DNA from: Prevotella sp. UBA2725
GTDB taxonomy: Bacteria > Bacteroidota > Bacteroidia > Bacteroidales > Bacteroidaceae
NCBI GenBank assembly: GCA_002353825.1
Contig: DEKJ01000028.1
Span: 6,776-70,775 of the forward strand
Direction of reading: 5' to 3'
Length of the DNA stretch: 64,000 nucleotides
The number at the start of each line of letters is the position of its first letter. The stretch's first letter is position 1. The notes beneath the pieces are model-generated. The model was not told the DNA's origin, did no database searches, and was given only the letters and a program-made list of their open reading frames with translations. The position numbers and the translations under genes are program-made. Shown in pieces: positions 23,629 to 32,610 of the stretch.

Positions 23629-24059
23629 CAATTCGGGATCATCCCGCTTGCAGGGTGCGGTCCTTGTGGCCGTCCGCCCCACTTTCAATAAGCATTAGAA
23701 AAGTATTCATAAGATAGGTATGATGTCAGCCGAAAGGCTTTCGAGATATACAGTTAGTAAGTAACATTTAAAGTAAAAAAGACATGTGTAGGTCGCTACA
23801 GTTAGTAGACCAGCCGATATTGGATAATAAGGCTGGTTGTGAAGCTATAGGGGGGTAATTCATACTGCTTTACCCACGTTCCTCTACCGACTACTAACTT
23901 TCTCTCGCATTTTTCCAACCGTCTTTATGCAGCGCATAGCAATATGCGCAAGGGGTCGTGTATTTCCTATTGTGGGAAGTATGCGTGATTCTGCATGCCC
24001 ATACCTCAACACGATTTTAAGAAATATACCCAATGTCTTTTTAGGAAAGGAGTGATAAT
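23629..24059 (+). promoter_or_regulatory. long structured 5' leader, about 430 nt
   Basis: The leader starts GC-rich in an AT-rich setting, with stems such as GGGATCATCCC and GGTCCTTGTGGCC. Later come ACCAGCC-N15-GGCTGGT (near 23810-23838) and GGGTAA-N11-TTACCC (near 23855-23877). No convincing plus-strand reading frame is present before the peptide gene. The length and stems suggest an RNA element controlling the operon; it does not match a riboswitch I recognise. Confidence 0.5.
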
Positions 24060-24233
24060 ATGAAAAAGAAAAAGAAGTATGTCCAGCCAAAGATAGTGGT
24101 GGTAGCCGAAGAGACCGAACACTATCTGCTTGCTGCAAGCGGTGCGAGTGATCACATTCAAGCGCAAGAGGTTGCCAATGACCACTACACGAACAATGGA
24201 TGGAAACCCGTAGGCGCCTGCGTAATCGATTGA
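24060..24233 (+). CDS. 57-aa small peptide with LLAASG motif
   Basis: 57 residues: basic start MKKKKKYVQPKIVVVAEE, then HYLLAASGAS and a polar tail with one Cys. An unusually strong Shine-Dalgarno sequence (GGAAAGGAG, 8 bp upstream) supports the start. The pattern MKK-x-Y-x-KP-I-x-V-V-...-LLA-x-SG is shared with the small peptide at 27774-27971, and such short proteins are common but uncharacterised in Prevotella and Bacteroides. The LLAASG step could be a processing site. Function unknown. Confidence 0.7.
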   Translation: MKKKKKYVQPKIVVVAEETEHYLLAASGASDHIQAQEVANDHYTNNGWKPVGACVID

Positions 24234-24254
24234 ATATCAATATAATTTTGTAAT

Positions 24255-27200
24255 ATGATTAAGGTAAACAAAGTATTACTTGTTTTGTTAGCCTTCATTG
24301 GGGTAGTTTTTTCCCCAATGTACGCTACTGCACAGACTGCAGAGACAACAGAGACTGACAAACCAGTTTATCAGGACACTAATCCTAGTGCTGATAATTA
24401 TCTTTCGCGACGGCATGCTTTGGTTGGTGCCAGTTGTATGGTCAATCGTCTTAGTACTACATTGGCTAAGGTTGTTGGCGTAAATGCTAACTATGGGAAT
24501 CTTGTTGACACCGACTTTGACAATTATTTCACGGCTGGTAGCGCTGTGACAGCTGATGCTGGCGCTGCTCCTTCACTGACTATCCGCGACATGCGTCATG
24601 TCTACAAAGCAGGAACCACAGCCGGCTTCGTTATCTCCATGCCTAGCGAGCTTCTGAAGCTGAAGCTTGCCGGCTTACCCTTCAAGATGTGGTTCTACAA
24701 GGGTGGCAATAAGGTTGGTGAGAAGGATTGCTACCAGAAAGGTGGTGGCGTGCTCGATTTGAACATTGGAGAACTTTCTGGATCCAATGTTACTACTGAA
24801 GTTACAGCTGTCAGCGACTGGGACTTTGATGAGATCGGATTCTGTGCAATTGAAGGTCTCAATGTCAACGTGCTCGGAGCCATGAAAATCTATTATGCCT
24901 TCGTTGGTAAGAATGGAAAATACTATCTGACTTCTGACAAAACTAATGGAATCTCCAAGTACAAAGAGGATACTAAGTTCTCGTCTGATATTACTTTAGG
25001 TACTTATCCGGATTCTAAAAATGAAAAAGACCTTATTGGTGAATATCCAGATAATTCTGTTCAATTACTGACAGTTCTTGGTCTTAGTAAGACTGGTGCA
25101 TGGGTTTACGCCAAAACTTCTGATGGCTCTATGCCTTTCAAGGCAGGAATGACTGCTGGCTGTGAAATTACTAATGCTCAAGCAGTAGACTTGTTGAGTT
25201 ATGTTCAGGTCCGAACTTATCAATACTCACAAGTGGCTGAGCCAACATTTATTGATAAGAACCATATGAAAGATGTTTGGACCAATGTTACTCCTGATAA
25301 TTCAGGATCATTCTCAGTATTGGGCCTTAATCTTAGTGGAGCAAAAAGTGATTATACAGTAAAAGCTAATCAGGACTTTAATGCCATCGGACTCGTAAAA
25401 ATAGGTGCAAGTACAGGTGATATAGCTGTACATCGTTTCTACGTCATCCTTCCTCCTGAGTATGACAATACTCCTGCACCTCTGCGGGTTTCCGCAGACC
25501 GTAGCCTCTGTGATGAAAAACAGAGTCTGGTACTTAACAGCGATGTGCCAGTAACCTGGACTTGCGAGGATGCTCATGGCAGTACACTAAAATTTACAAA
25601 TAATGGCACGAAAGCTTGCACTGTAAGTGGTTTTACTACAGCTGGTGATTATAAGTTTACTGCAACTCCTGTAGATAATACCGATACTCGCACGGCAACG
25701 ACAAAAGTCACTTATGGTATTGCACCCGTTCTTGACGAGAACATCAAACCTTGGGTGAACAACTTCACAGAAACGGATGAGCAGGGTACGATGATCAAAT
25801 ACTCTGTTGTAACTAAAGATCAGTTGAAGGCTTGGAAGTTAGCTGACTTTGATCTCATTCCTGCTACCGCCACAAAGAATGATAGTACTCTCGTCACTCC
25901 ATCGTTGGACGACTATGCTAAGTATGTCAGTGGCTTGCAGGTTGGCAACGACAAGATGATTGCCGGTGTTTACCGTGACCATCCTATCACGACCACAAAA
26001 AACACTATTGTGGGGTTCGCAGTAAGGTTGCATTGGAATGCTGCTGATGTCTCCCTCGCCAATGGTATGTTTGTTGACATCTATGATAGTGGTGAGAAAA
26101 AGACTCCTGCTGGGGCGAACCAGAATTTTAAGGTGCTCAGTGCCGTTGTCGCCAGTGCCGACAATAAGAATGAGTGTACTACCCAGTATACTGTCGAGAT
26201 TCCTGCTGGCACTACTTTCGATACCGTAACCCTTTGGAATAAGGGTTTGCTGGAATTGGGTATCTCAGAGCTTGATCTTCTTTATGCTTTCACGGAGTCG
26301 TCAGACGATGTAAACAAATATAACCTAGCTGTCTCTAATAATGAGCAAAAGGTAAGTGTGAAGGATGGAGCTTCTATCGATGCCAGTAACCTTGGCAACT
26401 TCTCTGTTGCCGATGTTGTCGGTGTAGTGAGCAATCTTACTGGAATTATTGATGATACTTCCGATCCCACTTTGATAGTGATGCCTGTAAAGGCAGGAAG
26501 TTCTCAGCCTATTCCGGTTAAGCTTGCCCGTAGTTACGAAGGTGGACATCAAGTAGCCATCGAATATTCCACTCAGAATGAGTTGAAGGTTAGTCTTGCC
26601 AGTTTCTTCCAGGTGCTCGCCTATAAGGATGGTAAGCAAGTTGATCAGATGACTAACTGGAATGTCCTCGGTGCCAACGTTATTGGTGGCTATGGTCATC
26701 AGCAGATAGTCTGGTCTCCGAAGCAAGACTTTGATGAGATCATTATCCGTCTGAGTGGCGGAGCAGATGTTGCCAATGTATTGAAGTTCTATGCTATCCG
26801 CATAAAGAATGATGCCGACAGTGATGGTATTCCTGATGACTCGGATCCGCAGAGCTGCGAGGGTTCCTTCCTCATCGACGAGAACCAGATGACGTTAGTA
26901 AAGCCACACGATTTCGTCAATCAATGTATGAACTTGCGTCGCTTCATGGATATCAACGCTGAGGGTTCAACTAAAGCCACAGTGGATGATGTAACAGGTC
27001 AGTGGTTCAATATCTGTCTCCCTGTTGACTTGACCTTCAGCCAGTTTGCTTCGACCTTTGGTAACGATGCTCGCCTGGCTAAGCCAGATGACTTTGTTGT
27101 TGGTAAAGCTCGCATTCTGCATTTCTCGATTCCTTATCGTTATGGAAATCAAGTACTGCTTCATCATGGTGTACCTTACATCATCTTCATCGACGACATT

Positions 27201-27761
27201 TCTAACCTCACAACTGTCGATGAGACTCTGAGTACTGAACTTGCAAACAATGATAAGAATGTTACTTCTTCTTCTGATCCCCGTGTATACAAGGTTCAGG
27301 GAGTTACGTTCAAGCAGGGCGATGACTGGGCTACGTGCGATAAGCATGTAGACTGTTTCCATCCCAACACAAGTGATTGTAAGATAGCTAACAATGCTAA
27401 ATGGGAAGGCAACTACTTCGCACAGACATCAGTACCGGCTTATGCTTACATTTTCAATAAGGGTAAGTTGACATGCTTTAGTAAAGAGATCAATAAACTG
27501 CGTGGTCTTCGTAGTTGGATGCATGAAGCAAGTGAAGATTGCAAAACGATATACACCACTACGTCTTCAGCTTCCAAGCAGTACTCTGGTTTCTCATTCA
27601 AAGATGAGAATAACGGTGCAACTACAGGCATCATTAACGTAGAACTGCAAGATAAAGCCAAGGAGGGCATCTATAACCTTCAGGGGATGAAGATGGATCT
27701 TTCTCAAAAATTGCCGGCCGGAGTATATATTGTGGATGGCAAGAAGTCTGTAATAAAGTAA
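24255..27761 (+). CDS. large secreted repeat protein with TSP3 motif and T9SS-like tail
   Basis: 1168 residues. Signal peptide cleaved near ATAQ (residue 27). At least four divergent modules end in a D-F-D/N-x-I-G-x-x-x-x-...-x-Y-A-F/I pattern: about 116-215, 294-395, 579-678 and 735-848, probably beta-sandwiches. A calcium-type thrombospondin-3 motif DSDGIPDDSDP lies near 853-863. The C-terminus (about 1130-1168) reads GIYNLQGMKM...LPAGVYIVDGKK, the Prevotella-type sorting tail expected for type IX secretion. No catalytic domain recognised; likely surface-attached. It begins 21 bp after the first small peptide and is followed 12 bp later by the second. Confidence 0.75.
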   Translation: MIKVNKVLLVLLAFIGVVFSPMYATAQTAETTETDKPVYQDTNPSADNYLSRRHALVGASCMVNRLSTTLAKVVGVNANYGNLVDTDFDNYFTAGSAVTADAGAAPSLTIRDMRHVYKAGTTAGFVISMPSELLKLKLAGLPFKMWFYKGGNKVGEKDCYQKGGGVLDLNIGELSGSNVTTEVTAVSDWDFDEIGFCAIEGLNVNVLGAMKIYYAFVGKNGKYYLTSDKTNGISKYKEDTKFSSDITLGTYPDSKNEKDLIGEYPDNSVQLLTVLGLSKTGAWVYAKTSDGSMPFKAGMTAGCEITNAQAVDLLSYVQVRTYQYSQVAEPTFIDKNHMKDVWTNVTPDNSGSFSVLGLNLSGAKSDYTVKANQDFNAIGLVKIGASTGDIAVHRFYVILPPEYDNTPAPLRVSADRSLCDEKQSLVLNSDVPVTWTCEDAHGSTLKFTNNGTKACTVSGFTTAGDYKFTATPVDNTDTRTATTKVTYGIAPVLDENIKPWVNNFTETDEQGTMIKYSVVTKDQLKAWKLADFDLIPATATKNDSTLVTPSLDDYAKYVSGLQVGNDKMIAGVYRDHPITTTKNTIVGFAVRLHWNAADVSLANGMFVDIYDSGEKKTPAGANQNFKVLSAVVASADNKNECTTQYTVEIPAGTTFDTVTLWNKGLLELGISELDLLYAFTESSDDVNKYNLAVSNNEQKVSVKDGASIDASNLGNFSVADVVGVVSNLTGIIDDTSDPTLIVMPVKAGSSQPIPVKLARSYEGGHQVAIEYSTQNELKVSLASFFQVLAYKDGKQVDQMTNWNVLGANVIGGYGHQQIVWSPKQDFDEIIIRLSGGADVANVLKFYAIRIKNDADSDGIPDDSDPQSCEGSFLIDENQMTLVKPHDFVNQCMNLRRFMDINAEGSTKATVDDVTGQWFNICLPVDLTFSQFASTFGNDARLAKPDDFVVGKARILHFSIPYRYGNQVLLHHGVPYIIFIDDISNLTTVDETLSTELANNDKNVTSSSDPRVYKVQGVTFKQGDDWATCDKHVDCFHPNTSDCKIANNAKWEGNYFAQTSVPAYAYIFNKGKLTCFSKEINKLRGLRSWMHEASEDCKTIYTTTSSASKQYSGFSFKDENNGATTGIINVELQDKAKEGIYNLQGMKMDLSQKLPAGVYIVDGKKSVIK

Positions 27762-27773
27762 AATAGAGTAATA

Positions 27774-27971
27774 ATGAAAAAATATATTAAACCCGATATC
27801 ATCGTCATCCAAACGGAGTGTAACCATCTGCTTAGATATTCCGGTGCAGAAGCAACACAAGGTAGCAGTACCTCCCAGATCCCGTTAGATAATAACACCA
27901 GCAATGACGTACCTGATGACGGTGAAACTCTCGGTGCAAAGAAATATAATCCTTGGGATGACGGTGACTAG
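27774..27971 (+). CDS. 65-aa small peptide, relative of the 57-aa peptide
   Basis: 65 residues starting MKKYIKPDIIVIQTECNHLL, then YSGAEA and an acidic tail ending NPWDDGD. The start follows the same MKK-x-Y-x-KP-I pattern as the peptide at 24060, and LLRYSG takes the place of LLAASG. It is the last gene before a large hairpin. Function unknown; the pair probably belongs to one family that brackets the surface protein. Confidence 0.65.
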   Translation: MKKYIKPDIIVIQTECNHLLRYSGAEATQGSSTSQIPLDNNTSNDVPDDGETLGAKKYNPWDDGD

Positions 27972-28030
27972 ATAAATCTTCTTCCCTCCCCTACTGGGAA
28001 GGTTGAAGCGATACACTTATAAACCATCAG

Positions 28031-28100
28031 TTCCCATTAATCTTCCGTTCATTGACAACACGATGGATGTTCAATGAATGGAAGGTTAATGGGAATTTTT
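28031..28100 (+). terminator. large 24-bp stem-loop terminator of the peptide/surface-protein operon
   Basis: Arms at 28031-28054 and 28072-28095 pair over 24 positions with two mismatches, followed by TTTTT. The stem is much longer than a usual terminator. Confidence 0.7.
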
Positions 28101-28134
28101 ATTAGCGATTATTCCACCTCTTTCGTCGATCTAC

Positions 28135-28310
28135 AATCGCTCGACTTACGGACGTCAGCAGACTGTTCGGCAAACGGCAGCCGATCGTTTGGCGAACGCC
28201 AGGCAATCGGCTGCCGAACGACAAACGATTGTTCGGCGAACGTCAAACGATTGTTCGGCGAACGTCAGCAGATCAGTCATCACGCGGCAGCCGATTAATC
28301 TTCACGTGAC
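28135..28310. repeat. 22-bp-period tandem array 2 (about 8 units)
   Basis: Units begin at 28135, 28157, 28179, 28201, 28223, 28245, 28267 and 28289, each exactly 22 bp. Units at 28223 and 28245 are identical (core CGATTGTTCGGCGAACG); others differ at up to about half the positions. Nothing coding; the short frame that crosses it is an artefact. Confidence 0.75.
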
Positions 28311-28437
28311 AAAGAATCATATTCAACTGTAAGAGAACGAATATAAAAGTTGTCTATGTTGTGTTTGTTGTCTATGTTGTCGAAATCTCATCCAACAACT
28401 GGTGCAACTTATACAACAAAGACAACACATGATGGCC

Positions 28438-29127
28438 CTAAATTCTTTGCATCTGTGGCACAACGATCTTTCCTCTTGAGAGTTTTACGAGTCCTTGCTC
28501 CTGCATCCCATTGAGGGCGATGGAGATCTCTTGGCGACGTTTGCCAAGGATGGAGCCGAGAGTTGTCATCTTGATGAAGAAGGTCTTGGGGCCTACAGGG
28601 GTAAGACAACGCTGGCGCAAGAACTCTTTGATACGATGCTGCAAGGCATCAACGTCTTTTTCATCGTCAGTGGAACCATGAGGAACATACTGCTGTTCCC
28701 AAAGGCGTTGTTCGCTTTTCTGTAACTTTGTTGAGAGGATGCCGGCGAGGTTGAGACGAAAGATCAGCGAAGAAGCAAGGAGTTTCTGTATCTCCTCTTT
28801 TTCAAAGGTGAGGGTGCTGACGGGGGTCACGGCTTTGACGGTATGAGTATAGACCTGGAACCGACCGAAGATGCCGTTGGTCTGCATCATGACGGGAGCA
28901 GAGAGGACTTCCTCCATGCTATAGGCTCCATCGTCGGAACGAGCCTGACAGAGGATGTCGCCACTACCCACAATGACGAGTTTACCACAAGGATCACCTC
29001 GCTTGACAATCGTCTTGCCCGCCTCGAACTTCTTAAAGTCAATACGAAACTGTGTCATGATGCCTCCGAGTTCTTCCTGGCTCATGCCCATGAAGAGGGG
29101 AAGCGAAGCAAGGGTGTCCCATTTCAT
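28438..29127 (-). CDS. Crp/Fnr-family transcriptional regulator
   Basis: 229 residues. N-terminal cyclic-nucleotide-binding-like beta-roll (about 8-125) with FEAGKTIVKRGDPCGKLVIVGSG, a dimer helix (about 125-150) and a C-terminal winged HTH (about 160-225, with LGSILGKRRQEISIALNGMQ). The Fnr iron-sulfur Cys set is absent, so it is not an oxygen-sensing Fnr. The effector is unknown. Possible targets include the divergently placed operon at its left, but nothing shows this. Confidence 0.8.
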   Translation of the reverse strand: MKWDTLASLPLFMGMSQEELGGIMTQFRIDFKKFEAGKTIVKRGDPCGKLVIVGSGDILCQARSDDGAYSMEEVLSAPVMMQTNGIFGRFQVYTHTVKAVTPVSTLTFEKEEIQKLLASSLIFRLNLAGILSTKLQKSEQRLWEQQYVPHGSTDDEKDVDALQHRIKEFLRQRCLTPVGPKTFFIKMTTLGSILGKRRQEISIALNGMQEQGLVKLSRGKIVVPQMQRI

Positions 29128-29185
29128 ATTTGAAGCTGATTTGGATTTATCCGTTAAATGCGTACATACTCACATGGATATTTTC

Positions 29186-29332
29186 TCACACGGATTTTAA
29201 AGATTTAAAAGATGGTTACGCTGCTTCGCAGCTACACAACCACAGCACACCATATTACGGTTACACCCCTTCAGCATCACCGCGTAATCGGCGAAGCCGA
29301 AAATCTTTAAGATCTTTAAAATCCGTGTGAAA
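29186..29332. repeat. palindromic dispersed repeat R3, copy 2
   Basis: Inverted ends TCACACGGATTTTAAAGAT and ATCTTTAAAATCCGTGTGA; inside TTACGCTGCTTCGCAGCTACACA and GCATCACCGCGTA, matching copy 1 at 21404-21552. It lies between the Crp-type gene and apbE. Confidence 0.7.
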
Positions 29333-29384
29333 TAAAGATCGTCGGAAATATTCATAAGCGTGTATTGATTTATCGAATGAACCC

Positions 29385-30398
29385 TTATTTTGCGATAGCC
29401 TTTCGCATCGACGGTGAATACCACACAGCGTTCTTACCGTGCTTGTCACTATAGATGAAGTAGACCATCAGTTCGGGATGGCGCTCAAGGACAGCTTTAG
29501 CTTTGTCGAGGCCGAGAACCATGAAAGCCGTGGCGTAGGCATCAGCAGTGGCGCAGTTGTCGGCAAGGACTGTTGAGGAAAGGATGTTATGCTGCACGGG
29601 ATACCCCGTCTTCGGATCGATCGTGTGAGCGTATTTCTTGCCACCTTTATAATAGAAGTTGCGGTAGTTGCCACTCGTTGCCATGGCCTTGTCGGTGACA
29701 TTGAGCACCGTCTGCAGTTCCCCGTTCTGCTGTGTGGGATCGTCAACAGGTTTCGTGACACCGATTTTCCAAGGCACGCGGTCGGGGTTGATACCCGATG
29801 TGACGATCTCACCACCGATCTCTACCATAAAGTTCTCGATGCCGTGCTTGCGCAGGAGGTTCGCCACGCAGTCAGAACCATATCCCTTAGCTATGCCTGA
29901 GCAGTCGAGGTTGATGCGTGGGTCCTTCTTGACGATGCGTCCATTGACGAGCGCCACTTTCTGATAACCGATAATCTGACGGAGCGAGTCGATGACATGC
30001 TTCGTTGGTGCAACGCCTTTCTTGAAGCCGAAGCCCCACTCGTTGACAAGAGGTGCTACCGTGATGTCGAAGGCACCGCCGGTTTCTTTCGATACCTTCT
30101 CAGCGAGATTGAAGACCTCCGTGAACTTCTCGTTGAGCTTCACGGGCTTGTTATTGTTCACAGCTGTGATGATGCTCTGCTTATTGAACGGAGAAAGCGA
30201 AGCATCGACCTCATTCATCTCAGCCTCTATCTCTTTCTGCAGATCCTTGTCGTACTGGTAAGTGATGCTGTATGTCGTGCCGAAGATGAACCCCGTGTCG
30301 TGCTGGTATGGCGTCGTACGCTGCTGGCGGATGATGATCACCGATGCCACGATAAGAAACGCGAGGAAGAGAAGCTTGAAGATATTTTTCTTTTTCAT
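29385..30398 (-). CDS. apbE: FAD:protein FMN transferase
   Basis: 337 residues with an N-terminal membrane anchor (about residues 7-23). ApbE motifs: GTTYSITY, VDASLSPFNKQS, GGAFDITVAPLVNEWGFG, LDCSGIAKGYG, MVEIGGEIVTSG and the nucleotide-end motif SSTVLADNCATADAYATAF. It covalently attaches FMN to Thr residues of proteins such as NqrB/NqrC and RnfG in the periplasm. No partner complex lies in this window. Confidence 0.92.
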   Translation of the reverse strand: MKKKNIFKLLFLAFLIVASVIIIRQQRTTPYQHDTGFIFGTTYSITYQYDKDLQKEIEAEMNEVDASLSPFNKQSIITAVNNNKPVKLNEKFTEVFNLAEKVSKETGGAFDITVAPLVNEWGFGFKKGVAPTKHVIDSLRQIIGYQKVALVNGRIVKKDPRINLDCSGIAKGYGSDCVANLLRKHGIENFMVEIGGEIVTSGINPDRVPWKIGVTKPVDDPTQQNGELQTVLNVTDKAMATSGNYRNFYYKGGKKYAHTIDPKTGYPVQHNILSSTVLADNCATADAYATAFMVLGLDKAKAVLERHPELMVYFIYSDKHGKNAVWYSPSMRKAIAK

Positions 30399-30502
30399 GT
30401 CGTTTATATTATTGCCGCCCTAAAGGGCAGCACACAGAACTCAAGAAGAGGCTTTGCCATAAGGGGTGCGGACGACCCTCCACAGCCAACCCCCGCACCC
30501 TG

Positions 30503-31243
30503 CTAGAAGGCGAAGAGAACCTCAAAAGTACCCCAGATATGCGAGCCGCCTTGCTTACCATAACCTGGTACGTACCACGAGTTACCAAAGTCGCCATCGT
30601 CATAAAAGAGGCGACGCATGTAGCGGACAGTCCAACCGAGATGCACGGGACCCACAATCTTGGCATCCACGCCAAAGACGGCCTCCATCCAGTGATAGTA
30701 AGCCTTGACATCATGTAAGGTGAACGGACCTTTGTCTCCCCATACGGGATCAATAACGTCGGGATGGTCAATATCAAACTTAAAATTGGTGTAAGCATAT
30801 CGCACGCCGCCATAAAGCCGGTAGATATCATGCTTGTTCTTCATCATATTGAAGTCGATACCGATCTTACCATAAGGGGCGGATGTCTTATAATGTGTGA
30901 GCGTCGTGACATTGTTCTCGTCGGCGCTGCCATAGCCTAACTCTACAACCGGGAAATATTTGTCCTTAAGATTGAAGCGCACACCGACCTCATATTGACC
31001 ATAAGAAGACACAGCGTGCTGGATCGGTCCAACGATATCGGCTTTGATCTCGAAGCCACGCCACCAGGGGATAGAGTCGTCGATAGCTTTCATGCGGAGC
31101 CTGAGCTGTTCATCCTTAGAGAGATGCTGCGGCTGACTGTTTCCTTGCGGACGCTGAGCGGCAATGGTCAGCGTACAAAACAGCAGAAGGCTACAGGCGA
31201 TACTCCTTAAAATAGATATAGAAATGCTTTTTCGAGATATCAT
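30503..31243 (-). CDS. DUF6048-family outer-membrane protein
   Basis: 246 residues with a signal peptide (cleavage near residue 29). The remainder alternates like a beta-barrel and ends in Phe (GTFEVLFAF). This looks like the Bacteroidales DUF6048 family; function unknown. It overlaps the upstream lipoprotein gene by 53 bp, so the two are translated together; the overlap covers its signal peptide. Confidence 0.7.
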   Translation of the reverse strand: MISRKSISISILRSIACSLLLFCTLTIAAQRPQGNSQPQHLSKDEQLRLRMKAIDDSIPWWRGFEIKADIVGPIQHAVSSYGQYEVGVRFNLKDKYFPVVELGYGSADENNVTTLTHYKTSAPYGKIGIDFNMMKNKHDIYRLYGGVRYAYTNFKFDIDHPDVIDPVWGDKGPFTLHDVKAYYHWMEAVFGVDAKIVGPVHLGWTVRYMRRLFYDDGDFGNSWYVPGYGKQGGSHIWGTFEVLFAF

Positions 31244-31655
31244 AGTTGACGCTGTTGTTGTTGATGACTACCGAATCGATGGCGTGGCGCGTGAACCGTA
31301 CGTCAGTGATAGTATGGAAATAGTTGACACCGCAGTCTACCGACTCGAAATGTGGCGTGTTTGTCTTCCGCACCACAATGGTGTCGAAGAGGTGATTGGT
31401 CTGCATGACGAATATGTCCTCATCCCGGAAGAAGCTCATTGGCAAGGAGAACGAGTCGGTATTGACCTGCTGATTGATGATGACAGAATCGCTGCCATCA
31501 CTTGTCATCGTTGAGATCGTGAGCGTGTCGGGCAATGTCTTCACGGGGCCGCGCAGGACATAGTTGGTGTAGACTGTGTTGTTCAATGGACAGTCTACAC
31601 TGGAGCACGCCCCGAAGACGGCGGCAATGAAGAGGAAAAGAAGCAGTTTTCTCAT
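31191..31655 (-). CDS. DUF6452-family lipoprotein
   Basis: 154 residues with a lipoprotein signal (FIAAVFGACSS, lipid Cys near residue 17), then a beta-rich domain with Cys22 and Cys108. DUF6452 and DUF6048 genes are regular neighbours in Bacteroidales and probably act together at the outer membrane. Function unknown. Confidence 0.7.
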   Translation of the reverse strand: MRKLLLFLFIAAVFGACSSVDCPLNNTVYTNYVLRGPVKTLPDTLTISTMTSDGSDSVIINQQVNTDSFSLPMSFFRDEDIFVMQTNHLFDTIVVRKTNTPHFESVDCGVNYFHTITDVRFTRHAIDSVVINNNSVNYDISKKHFYIYFKEYRL

Positions 31656-31657
31656 AA

Positions 31658-32608
31658 TTAGAGTGTCTCTGCGATCTGATAATCGTTGCGCTGTGGGTTC
31701 TGTCGGCTGATAAGATCACCGAGGAAACCGGCGAGGAAGAACTGTGAGCCGAGGATGAGTGCCGTCAGTGCGATGTAGAATGAGGCATGACTTGAGAGCA
31801 AATCCCCATAGATGCCGTTGCTGAGCGAGATAGCCTTCTCCACGAGAAGCCACACCAAGGACACGAAGCCAATGAAGAAGATCATCGAGCCAATGAAGCC
31901 GAAGACATGCATCGGTTTCTTGCCGAAGTTGGTGAGGAACCACAGCGTCAGCAAGTCGAGATAGCCGTTGAAAAAACGGTTGATGCCGAACTTCGAATGT
32001 CCGTACTTACGGGCTTGATGGTGCACGACCTTCTCACCGATCTTATCGAAGCCGGCGTTCTTGGCCAAGTAAGGAATGTATCGGTGCATTTCGCCGTATA
32101 CCTCTATGTTCTTTACAACATCCTTCTTGTAAGCTTTCAGACCACAGTTGAAGTCATGGAGGTTATGTACGCCACTAATCCAACGTGCAGTAGCATTGAA
32201 GAGCTTCGTGGGAATGGTCTTTGACAACGGGTCATAGCGTTTCTTCTTATAACCGGAAACGAGGTCGTAACCCTCTTCCGTGATCATCTTGTAGAGTGCG
32301 GGAATCTCATCGGGAGAATCCTGCAGATCTGCATCCATCGTAATAACTACATTGCCCTGAGCCGCTTTGAAACCACAATAGAGTGCAGGGCTCTTGCCGT
32401 AGTTGCGGCGGAACTTGATGGCATGCACGTTCGGGTCCTTGGCCGCAATGGTCTTGATGACATTCCAAGAGCCATCGGTCGAGCCATCGTTGACAAAGAT
32501 TATCTCATAGGAGAAGCCGTTGGCATTCATCACACGCTGTATCCAGGCGTGCAGCTCCGGCAGCGACTCAGCTTCGTTATAAAGGGGTACTACTACAGAT
32601 ATATCCAT
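31658..32608 (-). CDS. family 2 glycosyltransferase with two C-terminal membrane helices (DPM1/GtrB-like)
   Basis: 316 residues. GT2 start ISVVVPLYNEAESLPEL, FVNDGSTDGS, the metal-binding MDADLQDSPDE (D-x-D) and GYKKKRYD. Two membrane helices at about 235-260 and 275-300. Enzymes of this build transfer a sugar to a polyprenyl phosphate on the inner face of the membrane. The gene is packed 2 bp from each neighbour. Confidence 0.85.
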   Translation of the reverse strand: MDISVVVPLYNEAESLPELHAWIQRVMNANGFSYEIIFVNDGSTDGSWNVIKTIAAKDPNVHAIKFRRNYGKSPALYCGFKAAQGNVVITMDADLQDSPDEIPALYKMITEEGYDLVSGYKKKRYDPLSKTIPTKLFNATARWISGVHNLHDFNCGLKAYKKDVVKNIEVYGEMHRYIPYLAKNAGFDKIGEKVVHHQARKYGHSKFGINRFFNGYLDLLTLWFLTNFGKKPMHVFGFIGSMIFFIGFVSLVWLLVEKAISLSNGIYGDLLSSHASFYIALTALILGSQFFLAGFLGDLISRQNPQRNDYQIAETL

Positions 32609-32610
32609 TC

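Noticed and set aside
28074..28298. 74-residue frame
   Set aside because: Lies wholly in the terminator hairpin and the 22-bp array; composition follows the repeat.
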